A DNA stretch of 7,711 nucleotides from an uncultured Porphyromonadaceae bacterium. GTDB lineage: Bacteria > Bacteroidota > Bacteroidia > Bacteroidales > Muribaculaceae. Made by a program: the position numbers and the translations under genes. The notes under the pieces are model-generated. The model saw nothing but the letters and a program-made list of their open reading frames with translations, made no database searches and was not told the origin of the DNA. Where the stretch lies: contig CAMWIF010000115.1 of NCBI GenBank assembly GCA_947174225.1, forward strand, positions 1 to 7,711. The letters run 5' to 3'. Every line of letters begins with the position of its first letter. Within the stretch, counting starts at the first letter, position 1. Positions 6,187 through 7,711 of this stretch are shown here, piece by piece.

Positions 6187-7711
6187 GGTTTATTAGAATC
6201 GATCCTAAAGATAATGTGGCGGTTTCACTTGCTGACGACCTTAAGGCAGGTGAATTGATTGAATTGGACGACAAGAGAATAAAACTTCTTGCCGACATTC
6301 CGCGTGGTCATAAGTTTGCGCTTGTCCCGATAGAGGTAGGTGATAGTATCGTGAAATATGGCTATCCGATTGGTCACGCCCTCAGCCATATAAATGCCGG
6401 GGAATGGATACATAGCCATAATCTTGCCACATCTTTAGGTGAGAATCTGCAATACGAATACAATCCTTCTATAACTAAGTCGGATGCTTCGGTTGAAACT
6501 GATTTTTCGACTGAGGCAGACTTCTCAACGATGTCACAGTCGCCTGTTATTGAGGGCTATCTCAGACGTAACGGGGATATGGGCATACGCAACGAGTTGT
6601 GGATTCTGCCCACCGTGGGATGTGTAAACGGCAGCGCACAGGCGATAGCCCGTCAATTGCTCAGAGAAGTTTCTGAGGACAAGAACGTAGATGATATAAT
6701 CGCTTTTACACATAATTATGGTTGTTCGCAATTGGGCACGGATCATGCCAACACCCGTAAGGCGTTGGCTGCTCTTGTACGTCATCCCAATGCCGGAGGT
6801 GTCATTGTGCTTGGCTTGGGCTGTGAAAATAACCGAATTGATCAATTGAGAGAGGAGATTGGCGACTATGATCCGGAGAGGGTGAGATTTATCACAGCTC
6901 AGGAAGTTACTGATGAGATTGAGGAGGGTGTAAAGGTAGGACGTGAGTTAATTGCTGTGATGCGTCGGGATGTGCGTCAGCCATTGCCGTTCTCAAAGCT
7001 GAAGGTCGGTCTGAAATGTGGAGGTTCAGACGGTTTGTCGGGCATCACTGCCAATCCTTTGGTTGGTCTTCTTACCGACCGTATAGTGGGCTGGGGAGCC
7101 GCTGCCGTTCTTACGGAAGTGCCGGAGATGTTCGGAGCTGAGACGATACTTATGAATCGTACTGTGAACAGAGATTTGTTCGACAAGACTGTAGAACTTA
7201 TCAATAACTTCAAAGACTACTTCCGACAGAGTGGTCAACCGGTTTATGAAAATCCTTCGCCTGGAAATAAGGCAGGGGGTATAACCACTTTGGAGGAAAA
7301 ATCGTTAGGTTGTATTCAGAAGGGTGGAAAAGCACCTGTGGTTGGCGTACTCGGCTATGCCCAGCCGGTCATGACTCCCGGTTTGAATCTGTTGAACGCT
7401 CCGGGCAATGATTTGGTGGCTTCCACCGCATTAGCAATCTCTGGCTGTCAGATGGTGCTTTTCACCACGGGTCGCGGCACTCCTTTCGGCACCTGTGTAC
7501 CCACCTTGAAGATTTCAACCAACACCCAGTTGGCACAACATAAGCCCGGATGGATTGACTTCAATGCCGGAACTCTCATAGCTGACGAATTGCCCGAAAA
7601 GGCTCTCGACCGCCTTACTGACGAAATAATAGCCATAGCCGACGGCAAAAAAGTAAAGCAGGAGATTAACGGCTACCGTGAGATAGCCATCTTCAAGACC
7701 GGCGTAACACT
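6180..7711 (+). CDS. uxaA: Altronate dehydratase, cut by the window edge at its last codon
   Basis: Dehydrates D-altronate to 2-keto-3-deoxy-D-gluconate, the exit step of the pathway in this window. Translation is open for 510 codons plus two bases. A small N-terminal SAF-type domain (about 1-95; ARGHKFAL-like PRGHKFAL at 41-48, VKYGYPIGHA at 58-67) is joined to the large UxaA/GarD catalytic region: RRNGDMGIRNELWILPTVGCVNG (129-151), THNYGCSQLGTDH (177-189), GLGCENN (212-218), CGGSDGLSGITANP (280-293), EVPEMFGAE (313-321), ENPSPGNKAGGITTLEEKSLG (357-377), FTTGRGTPFG (428-437). E. coli UxaA, as I recall it, ends in FKSGVTL. Here the sequence reaches FKTGVT followed by CT, the first two bases of a Leu codon, so only about one codon and the stop are missing. 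It is somewhat longer than the usual ~495 residues, mainly through a Ser/Thr/Asp-rich linker near 96-121. The enzyme family needs a divalent metal such as iron or manganese. Confidence 0.95.
   Translation, partial: MKRFIRIDPKDNVAVSLADDLKAGELIELDDKRIKLLADIPRGHKFALVPIEVGDSIVKYGYPIGHALSHINAGEWIHSHNLATSLGENLQYEYNPSITKSDASVETDFSTEADFSTMSQSPVIEGYLRRNGDMGIRNELWILPTVGCVNGSAQAIARQLLREVSEDKNVDDIIAFTHNYGCSQLGTDHANTRKALAALVRHPNAGGVIVLGLGCENNRIDQLREEIGDYDPERVRFITAQEVTDEIEEGVKVGRELIAVMRRDVRQPLPFSKLKVGLKCGGSDGLSGITANPLVGLLTDRIVGWGAAAVLTEVPEMFGAETILMNRTVNRDLFDKTVELINNFKDYFRQSGQPVYENPSPGNKAGGITTLEEKSLGCIQKGGKAPVVGVLGYAQPVMTPGLNLLNAPGNDLVASTALAISGCQMVLFTTGRGTPFGTCVPTLKISTNTQLAQHKPGWIDFNAGTLIADELPEKALDRLTDEIIAIADGKKVKQEINGYREIAIFKTGVT

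Noticed and set aside
6225..7648. Several minus-strand frames of 64-103 codons opposite uxaA
   Set aside because: None has a recognisable domain or start context, and all are covered by the continuous, strongly conserved uxaA reading frame.
1248..7711. A D-galacturonate (pectin) operon because of uxaB and uxaA
   Set aside because: UxaC isomerase is missing and the four upstream genes have no role in galacturonate breakdown; L-galactose explains all six genes.

Overview
This window reads as chromosome of a member of the Bacteroidota, probably Bacteroidales from an animal gut. Evidence: starts mostly lack Shine-Dalgarno sequences and follow A/T-rich stretches, candidate promoters match the Bacteroidota -7 box TAnnTTTG, base composition is moderate, and the gene set matches an L-galactose locus I recall from Bacteroides (Phocaeicola) vulgatus. 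The species cannot be fixed from sequence alone. All seven genes are on the + strand, and I see no tRNA, rRNA, CRISPR array or insertion sequence.

Layout. Positions 1-129 are an A/T-rich non-coding leader. Positions 130-1086 encode a family 2 glycosyltransferase, probably the edge of a surface-polysaccharide region and unrelated to what follows. Positions 1087-1247 are a regulatory gap holding a 9-bp inverted repeat, a promoter candidate and a small hairpin. From 1248 to the window end runs a tight six-gene operon with gaps of 28-55 bases: a plant-like L-galactose dehydrogenase (aldo/keto reductase), an amidohydrolase-type sugar lactonase, a zinc-dependent alditol/aldonate dehydrogenase, a RhaM-type mutarotase, tagaturonate reductase (UxaB) and altronate dehydratase (UxaA). 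UxaA is cut by the window edge at what is probably its last codon.

Together the six genes spell an almost closed route: L-galactose (anomers equilibrated by the mutarotase) -> L-galactonolactone -> L-galactonate -> D-tagaturonate -> D-altronate -> 2-keto-3-deoxy-D-gluconate (KDG). KDG kinase, KDPG aldolase, a transporter and a regulator are not in the window. UxaC, the isomerase that would make this a D-galacturonate operon, is also absent, which supports L-galactose as the feed sugar. The first three steps have been described biochemically in B. vulgatus, as I recall. Less well explored here are the mutarotase's place in the pathway, the physical joining to UxaB/UxaA, and the repeated sequences in front of the mutarotase and uxaA genes.
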